Origin: Marivita sp. GX14005
GTDB taxonomy: Bacteria; Pseudomonadota; Alphaproteobacteria; Rhodobacterales; Rhodobacteraceae
Reading direction: 5' to 3'
Length of the DNA stretch: 64,000 bases
Assembly (NCBI RefSeq): GCF_023370775.1
Contig: NZ_JAMCCQ010000001.1
Location: 1-64,000, forward strand
The position numbers and the translations under genes were made by a program. Shown here piece by piece: positions 48,601 through 56,846 of the stretch (its first letter is position 1; each line of letters begins with the position of its first letter). The notes beneath the pieces were generated by a model that was not told the DNA's origin, searched no databases, and saw only the letters and a program-made list of their open reading frames with translations.

Positions 48601-49070
48601 TATTGAGGCCAGATCGCTCTACTTTCATCGAGTTTGAGCGGTGTTGCCGATAGAAAGCGGTCGAAATCCTCAACAGAGCCCATCGAGAACTCATCGTTTG
48701 GCAGTGGTGTCAGCACATCTCTGGCGATAACATTGCGAGATGGGAGAATAGCCCCCGACCTGTCCACTGTCGCCTCGGTAACAACGGGGGCCACAATTTC
48801 CGGCATACCATTGAAAACCGTCGTCCCGTGTGAGGTCATTCGGGATGTCACCATAGGCCAGATTTTCACCGAAACAATTTCTGCGTCCGGCTTCTGATCT
48901 GCGAACACTTGTCGAACTTGGTTTTGGGGGAGGCTGCCGTTTCGCAATGTGTCGGTCGTCAGCTCAATAAAGCTCTTTCGATCCTTCTGCCGGAAACGCC
49001 CTCGCCCGAGAGCCCCATCGGCCAACGAAGAACGCCAGTAACGCAGAACATCGTAAAAGTTGGGAACCAT
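45660..49070 (-). CDS. SF1 helicase (AAA/UvrD-like Upf1-Dna2 type) fused to PLD nuclease
   Basis: Length is 1136 aa. Residues 1-240 are unassigned. Walker A is GPPGTGKTT at 275-283, the Walker B/motif II is IVDEAGQVLPE around 672-682 with GDTQQIEP (motif III) after it, and the C-terminal helicase core has VGTVHSLQGAERPIVIF (885-901) and NVTVSRAKDCFLVFGD (922-937). A coiled insertion fills about 430-570. A single phospholipase-D HKD motif closes the protein: H1078-x-K1080, D1085 and G1092-S-x-N1095. One HKD per chain implies a dimer. The make-up suggests a nucleic-acid translocase that delivers a nuclease, plausible as a stand-alone antiphage gene. Function is inferred from architecture and island context. 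Confidence 0.85.
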   Translation of the reverse strand: MVPNFYDVLRYWRSSLADGALGRGRFRQKDRKSFIELTTDTLRNGSLPQNQVRQVFADQKPDAEIVSVKIWPMVTSRMTSHGTTVFNGMPEIVAPVVTEATVDRSGAILPSRNVIARDVLTPLPNDEFSMGSVEDFDRFLSATPLKLDESRAIWPQYLDHCRSMVDAVAPGWPTKGAGYAPAGIGFMEVAGDAAATIAQIIKLYDTLLSHKPSSPLLEKVACPPAKTIALSEETETNFINRLGHSNDQYPLADHQRQVLSYLSTGQLGDVLAVNGPPGTGKTTMLLSAIADAWVRAALEKAEPPIIVAASTNNQAVTNIIDAFGKDFARGEGPFAGRWLPDLNSYGMFLASQKQENEGASKRYQTERFYLELETEDYFERAKAAYVDAGHRAFPEIDTPGVEDIVSRLHELIVHEAAKLSDIDDARVRLAALSEKVRSLLGDNPETALSRFEDDAKRISAEHDKCKAWDVAWTRHQAGESSVLSLFSFLPPVARKRAAKARMALQEVGCTLDFGYDSSVSDIESALRADIGNAAERSRSAQAKLEQARSAHADLKAANQAWQEATDQLGAPPPHITDALTFDQLADVTSRFQLFRLASHYWEGRWLLEMEADLEAIVEDNWKTTRSDVEPRWRRRMMLTPCAVSTFASLPGKMKFWRPQGEGYLLGFIDLLIVDEAGQVLPEVAAPSFALAKRALVIGDTQQIEPISSVSSSVDIGNLQGCGLLPDVYSEADLVAVSNRGIRSTDGSAMRLAQEACPYEPYPDLERGLYLFEHRRCYDEIIGFSNTLCYNGALRPLRGNAPDDGERPAMGYLHIDGRAVSFGGSRANATEAATIADWLASNQKSLEDQYGKRLADIVGVVTPFGRQVREIKAACAERGLDSRMTVGTVHSLQGAERPIVIFSPVYSKHSDGQFIDMSPSMLNVTVSRAKDCFLVFGDMDVISAAAKGTPRGILADNLCSAAGRALDYEAQPRADLQAADQPLMTLRDSAEHDRFLLDVLSSDARQLTIVSPWVIASTMKRAGLLDGFRKAVARGAEVDVFADPLLNQKLDGQGRSQLEVTKSVLNDVGVCVHEVRQLHSKIVVADSSLLCIGSYNWLSADRKGQYARHETSIVYRGSHLQNEIEVIMGSLGHREKR

Positions 49071-49106
49071 AGTGCTCGATCTCTTTGTTATCTAGGAAAT
49101 TTGATT

Positions 49107-49652
49107 TCATCTGATGCGGGAAACCGTTGACCGGGACACCCCGAGTAAACGCGCAATTTCGGCATTGTCCTGTCCTTCCAAACGCAGTTTGAGGACCGCG
49201 TTGCGCTGGTGAGACGTGAGCTTGGGTGGACGACCAAGCCGTTTCCCCGCTCGCCTCGCCCGTTCGCGCCCCTCAGCGGTCCGCTCGGCAATCAAAGACC
49301 GCTCGAATTCCGCCAACCCTCCCAGAACGGTGAGAATGAGTTTGCCTGTGGGTGTTGTGGTGTCTGCCCATGAATCTACAAGCGACTTTAACTTCGCACC
49401 GTTGGTTTCGATCGTGTGGACAATATCCAGAAGATCGCGCGTCGATCGCGCGAGCCGATCAAGTCGCGTCACAACGAGCACATCCCCTTCCGCGAGAGTT
49501 GCGAGCGCGCTTATCAACTCCGGTCGGGCGCGCTGCGCCCCACTCATTGTTTCACTGAATATCGAGGCACACCCAGCTGCACGAAGCTGCTCAAGCTGTG
49601 CATCAAGGGTCTGACCAGTAGTGGAAACGCGCGCATAGCCAATCAATTTCAT
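49107..49652 (-). CDS. Serine recombinase (resolvase/invertase family)
   Basis: Length is 181 aa from MKLIGYARVSTTGQTLDAQL. The nucleophile Ser is in YARVST, with DVLVVTRLDRLARST and the long E helix (GGLAEFERSLIAERTAEGRERARRAGKRLGRPPKL). A C-terminal HTH ends NAEIARLLGVSRSTVSRI, the Hin/Tn3-resolvase layout and length. A GTG five codons upstream is an alternative start. No transposase accompanies it. It sits between the AIPR and helicase-PLD genes on the same strand, with palindromic DNA next to its start. Confidence 0.92.
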   Translation of the reverse strand: MKLIGYARVSTTGQTLDAQLEQLRAAGCASIFSETMSGAQRARPELISALATLAEGDVLVVTRLDRLARSTRDLLDIVHTIETNGAKLKSLVDSWADTTTPTGKLILTVLGGLAEFERSLIAERTAEGRERARRAGKRLGRPPKLTSHQRNAVLKLRLEGQDNAEIARLLGVSRSTVSRIR

Positions 49653-49714
49653 GCCTTCTTTATGCACGCAACTTTCGCACGGCCCAAGTGGTTGATTTCA
49701 TATAGGCGCCTCCG

Positions 49715-49742
49715 CCGTGCATAAATCTTGATTTATGCACGG
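49715..49742. promoter_or_regulatory. 28-bp perfect palindrome, putative resolvase site
   Basis: CCGTGCATAAATC-tt-GATTTATGCACGG is a perfect inverted repeat of 13 bp arms around TT. Its right half, TTTATGCACG, recurs at 49659-49668 at the resolvase start, 73 bp away, with a degraded opposite arm near 49631-49638. Size and spacing resemble a res site (a ~28-bp crossover subsite plus an accessory subsite) for the adjacent serine recombinase, and it may also autoregulate it. It ends 3 bp after the AIPR gene stop and has no T-run, so an intrinsic terminator is unlikely. Confidence 0.6.
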
Positions 49743-49745
49743 GCT

Positions 49746-51425
49746 TCACGAAACGGCTAGGAGATCAAAGAAGTCCGTCTGCTTGGCGCTGATCTCACCA
49801 AGAATACGTTCTTTCGTTCGTGGACTGCGGAACATTTGGTAATGAGCAACCGCTTTCTGTTGGCTGCAAGCTGCTGCAACTCGCCGAATGGCCTCTTCCA
49901 CCAATTCGAGCGCTGCATCACCTTCGGGCAACTCTGGCTTTTGCGATTTCACATGAAGGAGCTTGCAAGCGAAGAGAATAAACCATTGTCCATAAACGAG
50001 GTACTGGTGCTCATGTCCGCTCTCTGGTGAGGAACCAAACTTTGCTTGGTATGCGTCGCGAAGCTCTTCAATGATCCCGTAAAGCCGATAGAGCTTGATC
50101 AACTCGTCGATGTTCTGACGGCTCCCAAATACCTGCTGGAAGCGGGCATCGAAAATCGAATCCGATTCAGTCTTGGCGCGATCCGGCTCTCTGAGATCAA
50201 ACGACAAGATGATTTGGCCCAGCTTCAGGGCGTCAATCCTCTTGTCGTCTGGTTGATCTGAGTGCATATTCTTCTTCCGCTCGAAGAAGTAGCCCTTTTC
50301 CTTGAACGCAAGCTCCAGCTTCTTCAGGATTTCATGGTTCGACATGAGATCACGGCTTTGAATCCGCGCTTGGCTGTTGGTCGCAACAGCCACCCTTTCC
50401 GCGATATCTGACCGATCCGTTGCATACATGCGCACCATCACGACGACATCAGACAGCGCCTCCGGATCGGTGCGGGCGGCTTCCACCAACGAGTGCGAGG
50501 TTTGCGCACCGTTGACGATCTGAAAGTCCTTGAAGACCAATTTCGGGTTGGTGTGGCCCTTGTTGTATGAAAAGCTCTTGCAGGTGATCGTGACGCCATT
50601 GTTCAGGTACCAAAACAGGTAGCTATCGTTTGATGTGGCCGTCGAGATAATCGCCTGATTGAAGCCACCCTTGGCCCCGAGAAACACTCGCAGATTGTCA
50701 TCAAACAGGTGGCGTTTGATTGTTTCGCCGTCGTCTTCCGTGATCAACTCGACAAAGGACATTGCGTCAATCGACGCAATCGCCCCTCGAACATCGCCGT
50801 CCGAACGCTCAAGGATTTCACGGCCAATAACCTGTAGCTGACCATCCTCGCGGGCACGCCCTTCGCCAGCCATGGCTTGAACAACACTATGCCCGCCGTA
50901 GAACTCAAATGAAACCGACGTATGCGATGCCTTTATGGTCTCGATGATGCCCAATGCAGAGGTCGAGAAGCCTTCACCGTTCGAACAGAAAATGGCCTTG
51001 TAGCGGCAGATTTTACCTTTGTCGTGGAATTCCCAGATCCGGCGAACAGCTTCTTGAAGTCGGAAGTTTCCGCTATTTGCCAATCCATCTGACTTCTCAA
51101 ACAACTCGTTGAGAAAAAGGGAAACTTTCAGAATCTCGGTGTCATTGATCGTCTTGTGACAAGTGCTTTGGCTCTCCCGATATTTCGACTGGAACAGGAA
51201 AACTTCGGCGCTGCTTTCGCTTTCGATGATGTGAATCGCATCGATCCCCCTATCATCGGGGCCATCGGTGATGATCTCTTGCAACTGGTCATCGTGGCCG
51301 GGAAAAATCTGGCCGAGAACGATAGCAAGAAAGCCTACCGTTTTCTTGGGGAACTGGTGCCTTTCGCAAGTCTTCGACACCCTTGCGTCGATGATGTCCC
51401 AATCCATCTTTGAAATCGGCTTCAT
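49746..51425 (-). CDS. AIPR-family (abortive infection phage resistance) protein with Mrr-like nuclease motif
   Basis: Length is 559 aa. The AIPR domain (PF10592-like) is recognisable at about residues 235-420: FLGAKGGFNQAIISTATS, FWYLNNGVTITCKSF, FQIVNGAQTSHSLVEA and RVAVATNSQARIQSRDLMSN. The N-terminal 100 residues contain GIDAIHI with Asp62 and FLFQSKY with Gln79-x-Lys81, matching a PD-(D/E)xK nuclease of the Mrr type. It lies 62 bp downstream of the type ISP restriction-modification gene on the same strand, so it may belong to that locus. The named activity is inferred from the family; the sequence does not show the target. Confidence 0.85.
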   Translation of the reverse strand: MKPISKMDWDIIDARVSKTCERHQFPKKTVGFLAIVLGQIFPGHDDQLQEIITDGPDDRGIDAIHIIESESSAEVFLFQSKYRESQSTCHKTINDTEILKVSLFLNELFEKSDGLANSGNFRLQEAVRRIWEFHDKGKICRYKAIFCSNGEGFSTSALGIIETIKASHTSVSFEFYGGHSVVQAMAGEGRAREDGQLQVIGREILERSDGDVRGAIASIDAMSFVELITEDDGETIKRHLFDDNLRVFLGAKGGFNQAIISTATSNDSYLFWYLNNGVTITCKSFSYNKGHTNPKLVFKDFQIVNGAQTSHSLVEAARTDPEALSDVVVMVRMYATDRSDIAERVAVATNSQARIQSRDLMSNHEILKKLELAFKEKGYFFERKKNMHSDQPDDKRIDALKLGQIILSFDLREPDRAKTESDSIFDARFQQVFGSRQNIDELIKLYRLYGIIEELRDAYQAKFGSSPESGHEHQYLVYGQWFILFACKLLHVKSQKPELPEGDAALELVEEAIRRVAAACSQQKAVAHYQMFRSPRTKERILGEISAKQTDFFDLLAVS

Positions 51426-51487
51426 GGCGTATCCTCACCCCTTAAAACGGCGTCTCTCGGCCCCAAAAAATCTGTAAGGCCCCCGAG

Positions 51488-54400
51488 TCATGCATCAATC
51501 TCCAACTTCGGCAGCCCCCGCACGATCTCCATCGTCCGCAGGCTGACCGTGATCACGCGCTGGAACAATTCCAGCGGATAGGCGGGGTTGCCGACGGTCT
51601 CGACGGCGTAACGGTTGGTGTCGTTGACGATGTCGCTGCCTTTCTTGGTCTTGGGGTTGTTGCTGTCCTTCAGCACGGCCTGCCGTTCCATCACCCATTC
51701 CAGCGCGGGCTTGCCGTTGACGACATAATCATAGGCCGCCAGCGGAATATCCTGCATGGTGATGTTGGCGTTGTAGATCACCGTCGATTTGTCGAGGTTC
51801 GGGCGCTTGCCCGCGTGCTTCATCTTGGTGACGCGGTAGAAGGCCTGCGGATCGTCGATGACCCAAGTGTCGGGATGGCCCTGCTTGAAGGTGACGGGGT
51901 AGGGTTCGACCGTCTCGTAGCCCACATGCAGATCGGCCAGATCGCGGCCCGCCTGCGCGAAGGCGCGGAAATCCTCGACCTTCTTCACGCAAGGGATGCG
52001 GGGCAATTCCTTGGTCAGGTTATCGGCGTAGCGGGCGCGATATTCCTCGGAATGCAGAAGGCCATAGGTATAATAGAAGACATCCTCGCGCGTGATCTGC
52101 TGGCCCGGATAGGCCGCTTGGAAATGGCGCAGGCCTGCGTCGGTGATGCCATCTCGGCGGGCGGCATGATCCGCGCCCGAAAACAGGTCATCCGCGCCGG
52201 TATCAGCATCGTCGTAGATGTAGAGCGGGAAGCATTGCGAACCGCTCATATCAGCGGCGTGAAGGCTTGGGATACAATCCGTCATCAGCGCAGAAACCGA
52301 TCCGCGCGCGCCGGGGCTCGACATGGCGATCACGCGGTTGGGACTGTCGGCATCGGGGAACAGGCGCGGGATCTGATAAACCATCTCGTTCAGGCGGCGG
52401 CTGAAATACAACCACTCCTTCCCGAACGGGCGATAGATCGACGGCACGAACTGGCCATCCTCGATCGACAAGGGTTTGCCACGGCCATGATCCGCCAAAA
52501 GCGCCCGTGTCCAGCTTACCTGCCTCGGATCACCCAACAGTTTCGGCGCTGGCTGGCCTGCATCCTGCGCCTGCCGTGCCTTGGCCAGCTCATCATTGTA
52601 GGTGTCGATCATCGCCCCAATGTTGCGCTCAAGATCAGCGCGAGAGCGGTTGTAGCACCACGCATCCCGCTGGGTTTTGACCCCTGCGGAATAGGTCTCG
52701 AACAATGTCTCGGCGGTCTTGTCCTTCTTGTCCCCGATCTTGATGAACTGATCGAAAGACGCATCCCGCTGGTTCAACCAATCCCCGTGTTCGTCGGGTT
52801 CGATCTGGGTCCAGCCATCGGCTTCGGCAATGCCGCGTGTTGAGCCGAAGTCGCGAATGATCGCCAGCTTTTCCTTTTCTTCAAGGTAGTCGCCAATGTC
52901 ACGGTAATGGATGCGGCCGCAATGTGCGGCATCGGGATTGCGGACCAGAACCGAGATCGCAACAGGGGTGCGCGTGCCCGCGCCAAAGACATTGCCCTTT
53001 TCCTTGCGACGGCGTTCGCCGGTCAGGTGCGCATCCCCTCGCAAATTGAAGATGTAGAGGTCGGAAAATTCTTTGGCGAAGCTCTTGCGTACGCCGGTTG
53101 TGGCGTTCCCGTCCAGCCAACCGCCATTGGTCACGAAGGCTACAACGCCGCCGTCATCGCCGATCCGGTCACTAGCCCAGCGAAAGGCGCGCAGGTAGCT
53201 GTTGTAAAGGCCGTTCTTGTTCTGCGCATCGGTCAGTGCGGCATAGGTGTCGCGGATGCGGCCATCCAGCGTCGGGTAGTCCACATTGGCATTGTCGTCA
53301 TTGGCGCTGTCCTGCCCCTTGGAATAGGGCGGATTGCCAAGGATCACGCGGATATCTGTCGCCTTCTGCCGTTTGCGCCGCTCCGAGTTGTCGGGCATGT
53401 AGTGCGAGATCAGATCATCGCTTTCATACATCTGGAAGGTGTCGGTCAGGCAGATACCCTCAAACGGCACATATTCCCCGCCCTGAAGCCCATGATATAC
53501 CGCCTCGATGTTGATCGCGGCAATGTAATAGGCAAGCAGCACGATCTCGTTGGCGTGGATCTCGTGGCGGAATTTATGCTCCATCTCCTCGGGCGCGATC
53601 AGCCCCGACTGCAAGAGCCGCGTGACGAAGGTACCCGTGCCGGTGAAAGGGTCCATGATATGCACGCCCTCAGATCCCAGCGTCTGGCCAAACTCGGCTT
53701 GCAGCACATCGTTGACCGAATGGATGATGAAATCGACGATCTCGGGCGGTGTATAGACGATGCCAAACTTATCGGTGGTGCGCGTGAAGGCCTTTTTGAA
53801 AAACTTCTCGTAGAGTTCCTTGATCAGATTCTGTTTCGCCGCCGGATCGGTGATGCCTTGGGCACGGCGCTGCACATCGGCATAGAATTTGTCGAGATCT
53901 TCGGATTCCTTGTCGAGATTGGCTTCGTCCAAGACATCCAGAACCCGCTGCATGGCGCGGGAAACGGGGTTTTCGGAAGTGAACTGGTGGCCCTCGAACA
54001 AGGTCTGGAAGACGGGTCGCGTGATGAGATGTTGTGCCAACATCTCAATGGCATCTTCGCGAGACACGCTTTCATTCAGATCGTCCTGAAGCTCTTCGAG
54101 GAAGGCGGCGAACGCTTCACTCGCACGGGTGTCAGGCGCGTCCAATAGACTTTTCAGGCGTGTGATGTGGTTACTGGCAATCTCGGCAATGTTGCCCGCC
54201 CAGTCCTCCCAATAGTCGCGGGTTCCGCATTTCTTGACGATCTTCGCCATGATCGCGCGTGAGAATTCATCGACTGAGAAAAACATTTCGCCCTGCACCG
54301 GACCTGTTGCCACAGGATCGCGTCCCGGTGAGCCAATGCTGGCGGTTGCAGGTTGCGATCGCGTTGGCAGATCTTCAACAACGGCCGTCACCGCAGCCAG

Positions 54401-56017
54401 TTCGGCACTTTGCGACGCAGTGATACCAACGATTTCAACCTTGTGGCTGATATCCTGGCCCAGAGAGGCTTGGTTGATCGTGGCCCCCATTCCGTCTTCG
54501 TCATGGGCACGCAAGGCGTTCAGAATCTGCCAGACGACGCGATATTTATCGTTGTCGGCAAGAGCTTCTTCCGGTGTCTTGCCGTGCGGGATACCAACCG
54601 GCAGAATGACATAGCCCATTTTCTTAGTATCGGTCTTTCGCATGACCCGACCGACCGATTGCACGACATCAATTTGGCTTTTGCGCGGGTGCAAGAACAT
54701 GATCGCATCTAGTGCTGGCACGTCCACGCCTTCTGACAGGCAACGCGCATTGGTCAGGACACGGCAAGTATGATCGGGCGTATCAGCTTTTAGCCAATCG
54801 AGCAGGCGACCGCGATCCTTGGCATTGAATGTGCCATCGACATGCTCGATCTCGCAACGCAGGCGGTCATCTTCGTCAGCATCATCCAGAACAGCATCGT
54901 CCCCGAGGAACTCATCAACGACAGCGGAGAATTCGGTTTCGATTAGTTTTGAGCTTTTGATGTCCTTGCAAAAGGCCAATGCGCGGCGCATCGGATGCGG
55001 ATCGGTGGAAACATCGGCCTGCAAATCGGCTTTAGTCAGCGCCTTGTAACATCCCACGATCTTGGTGGCATCGTCGAGCCGCAGCTCGCTTCCGCCATCC
55101 ATCAAACGCTTTTGCACGCTATCCGAAACTAGCTGCTCATCCATGGCCAGCACGATGACCTTGTAGTCCGTCAGCAAGTTGTTCTGCACCGCCCATGAGA
55201 ATCCGCGATAAAAAAACGTTTCCCCAAACAGATCCGGCCGATCCATCGAGCACAGTTCAGCACCGACATCGTCAGCTTTGGACTTGGCGTTCTCACCGAA
55301 AATCCGAGGCGTCGCGGTCATGTAAAGGCGTTTCTTGCCCCGGATGACGCTGTTGTCGTGAACCTTGACGAAATTAGAATCGTCTTCGCCCACCAACGTG
55401 ACGCCGGTTGTCCGGTGCGCCTCGTCACAAACGATGAGATCGAATTCTGGAAGCCCGTGATCGCGCTGGGCGTCAGCGATAACCTGAATCGACTGATAGG
55501 TCGCAAAAACAACCGTCATCTTGTCGGAGGCGGGATGCAACACCCCCTCGGCAAGCTTGCGCGGATCCGTTGTCGCGGGGAATGCAAGATCAAGCACGTC
55601 GATCTCGGCAACGTCATCAACTCCGACGCGCCTCTTGCCAACCTGCGTATCCGAGCAAACGGCAAAGGATCTTAGCGGCGTTTCCGTGTCCGCCGTCCAT
55701 TCCCGAACGGTCTGTGCCATCAACGCCAAGGAAGGCACTAGGAACAAAACCTGCGCACCCATCCCCGCCAAATCTTCCGCTATTTTGAGGCTGGTGAAGG
55801 TTTTACCTGTCCCACAAGCCATGATCAGCTTGCCTCGATCCGCGTCTGTCAACCCGACGCGAACATCGCGAACCGCTTCCTCTTGATGCGGACGCAAGCG
55901 CTTTTTGTCGGCCAGAACGACCTTGCCTTGATCACCGAAGTGCTCCCAAATTATCGGGCTTTCTTGCAGATCATTCAGACCGATGCGGATAGTCGGAATG
56001 ATCTGGCCACGGATCAT
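51488..56017 (-). CDS. Type ISP restriction-modification polypeptide, helicase-methyltransferase part
   Basis: From the internal ATG at 56017, 1509 aa remain: an SF2 translocase (Walker A GTGKT 69-73, DEAH 198-201, RVMRKTDTKK motif VI region), a helical coupler, an N6-adenine methyltransferase with SAM motif DPFTGTGTF (~788) and catalytic NPPY (~893), and a C-terminal target-recognition region. This is the LlaGI/LlaBIII-like single-polypeptide layout. No strong ribosome site precedes 56017. The true gene begins at 56395, but a stop at codon 41 interrupts it, so this product would keep ATPase and methylation parts without the nuclease. Whether it is translated is unknown. Confidence 0.8.
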   Translation of the reverse strand: MIRGQIIPTIRIGLNDLQESPIIWEHFGDQGKVVLADKKRLRPHQEEAVRDVRVGLTDADRGKLIMACGTGKTFTSLKIAEDLAGMGAQVLFLVPSLALMAQTVREWTADTETPLRSFAVCSDTQVGKRRVGVDDVAEIDVLDLAFPATTDPRKLAEGVLHPASDKMTVVFATYQSIQVIADAQRDHGLPEFDLIVCDEAHRTTGVTLVGEDDSNFVKVHDNSVIRGKKRLYMTATPRIFGENAKSKADDVGAELCSMDRPDLFGETFFYRGFSWAVQNNLLTDYKVIVLAMDEQLVSDSVQKRLMDGGSELRLDDATKIVGCYKALTKADLQADVSTDPHPMRRALAFCKDIKSSKLIETEFSAVVDEFLGDDAVLDDADEDDRLRCEIEHVDGTFNAKDRGRLLDWLKADTPDHTCRVLTNARCLSEGVDVPALDAIMFLHPRKSQIDVVQSVGRVMRKTDTKKMGYVILPVGIPHGKTPEEALADNDKYRVVWQILNALRAHDEDGMGATINQASLGQDISHKVEIVGITASQSAELAAVTAVVEDLPTRSQPATASIGSPGRDPVATGPVQGEMFFSVDEFSRAIMAKIVKKCGTRDYWEDWAGNIAEIASNHITRLKSLLDAPDTRASEAFAAFLEELQDDLNESVSREDAIEMLAQHLITRPVFQTLFEGHQFTSENPVSRAMQRVLDVLDEANLDKESEDLDKFYADVQRRAQGITDPAAKQNLIKELYEKFFKKAFTRTTDKFGIVYTPPEIVDFIIHSVNDVLQAEFGQTLGSEGVHIMDPFTGTGTFVTRLLQSGLIAPEEMEHKFRHEIHANEIVLLAYYIAAINIEAVYHGLQGGEYVPFEGICLTDTFQMYESDDLISHYMPDNSERRKRQKATDIRVILGNPPYSKGQDSANDDNANVDYPTLDGRIRDTYAALTDAQNKNGLYNSYLRAFRWASDRIGDDGGVVAFVTNGGWLDGNATTGVRKSFAKEFSDLYIFNLRGDAHLTGERRRKEKGNVFGAGTRTPVAISVLVRNPDAAHCGRIHYRDIGDYLEEKEKLAIIRDFGSTRGIAEADGWTQIEPDEHGDWLNQRDASFDQFIKIGDKKDKTAETLFETYSAGVKTQRDAWCYNRSRADLERNIGAMIDTYNDELAKARQAQDAGQPAPKLLGDPRQVSWTRALLADHGRGKPLSIEDGQFVPSIYRPFGKEWLYFSRRLNEMVYQIPRLFPDADSPNRVIAMSSPGARGSVSALMTDCIPSLHAADMSGSQCFPLYIYDDADTGADDLFSGADHAARRDGITDAGLRHFQAAYPGQQITREDVFYYTYGLLHSEEYRARYADNLTKELPRIPCVKKVEDFRAFAQAGRDLADLHVGYETVEPYPVTFKQGHPDTWVIDDPQAFYRVTKMKHAGKRPNLDKSTVIYNANITMQDIPLAAYDYVVNGKPALEWVMERQAVLKDSNNPKTKKGSDIVNDTNRYAVETVGNPAYPLELFQRVITVSLRTMEIVRGLPKLEIDA

Positions 56018-56395
56018 CGCTTCAGCATTTTCGCTCCAAGGCTTTTCTGTCGTGTCGATGACGACGCGGCGTTTGAACGGATCTTTGCCGGACGCCGAGA
56101 TAAAGCTGTCGATGTCCTCTTTGCGGATGCGATAATCCGCGTCATAAAACTTGCATTGGATCGCTGCGAAGCCGTCCTCGTCGCGCAGCTTCGCAACGAG
56201 GTCTATGCCGGTGTCGCGGCTATCCCAATCGTGCTCGAGCGCCCATTGGGTATAAGGTTTGACGTCGTAATATTACTCCACCTGAACTGGGTCATGCGCG
56301 AGAAATGCGATCGCTAGCCGCTCGAAATAGGTTCCTTTGTCGCGTTCCGTACGCGCAGCGGTTCGGTATGAACTCAATAAATTCTGTAACGACAT
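56018..56395 (-). pseudogene. Interrupted N-terminal Mrr-like nuclease domain of the type ISP gene
   Basis: Reading from ATG 56395 gives MSLQNLLSSYRTAARTERDK and 20 more residues, then TAA at 56273-56275, then the same frame continues without a start codon (YYDVKPYTQWALEHDWD) into DTGIDLVAKLRDEDGF and AAIQCKFY and on into the helicase part. Asp65, Gln80 and Lys82 form the D...QxK catalytic set of the Mrr-type nuclease. The stop sits where the family normally has a residue such as Gln, so a single CAA to TAA change explains it. There is no frameshift. It is either a recent loss of the nuclease, a sequencing error, or a recoded codon. Confidence 0.85.
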
Positions 56396-56492
56396 CTGCT
56401 CGTTGGCCTCAGTATGTTATTCGTGAGCAGGATTCTCCCCTACCACTCATATTTCTAGCGGTGACGGCAAATCGAATCCACCAGTGATTGTG

Positions 56493-56741
56493 TCACTCAC
56501 CAAGCTCAGCCCGCGCCACAACATCGAGCACCGCATGACCATCGCAGCCGATGGCGCTCACGATCTGAACGAATTCGACGACTTCCACTTTACGTTCACC
56601 GTTCTCGTATTTCGCTACGAAGGACTGAGGCCGCTCGAGGCGGATCGCCAGTTCGGTCTGTGTCAGCCCTGCGTCGAGCCGCGCCTGCTTCAGTGCCGCC
56701 ATGAGGGCCAGATGCCCCGGGCTGCGCAAGGTTCTTCCCAT
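56493..56741 (-). CDS. XRE-family HTH regulator (82 aa)
   Basis: Length is 82 aa. ALKQARLDAGLTQTELAIRLERPQSFVAKYENGERKVEVVEFVQIVSAIG is a canonical XRE helix-turn-helix of the short CI/HigA-like type. It lies upstream of the type ISP gene on the same strand, with 97 bp between its stop and the type ISP start, and divergent from the zinc-ribbon gene operon. It has the size and position of a control (C) protein for restriction-modification genes. Two stacked inverted repeats lie directly before its start. Confidence 0.85.
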   Translation of the reverse strand: MGRTLRSPGHLALMAALKQARLDAGLTQTELAIRLERPQSFVAKYENGERKVEVVEFVQIVSAIGCDGHAVLDVVARAELGE

Positions 56742-56750
56742 GTTTTGAAC

Positions 56751-56795
56751 TCCGAATAAATCCGGAATTCGGATAATCCTACTTGAGGATTATCC
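56751..56795. promoter_or_regulatory. Two overlapping inverted repeats (operator of the XRE/C protein)
   Basis: TCCGAAT...ATTCGGA (56751-56773, 9-bp spacer) is directly followed by, and shares 3 bp with, GGATAATCCT-acttg-AGGATTATCC (56771-56795, perfect 10-bp arms). Both lie between the divergent XRE gene and the plus-strand operon. Two operators of this kind are usual for control proteins that both activate and repress. Confidence 0.7.
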
Positions 56796-56846
56796 CATTT
56801 CGGGTTACTGCCTTGGTGTTTTCACACCAAAATGCTGAGTAGCCCC

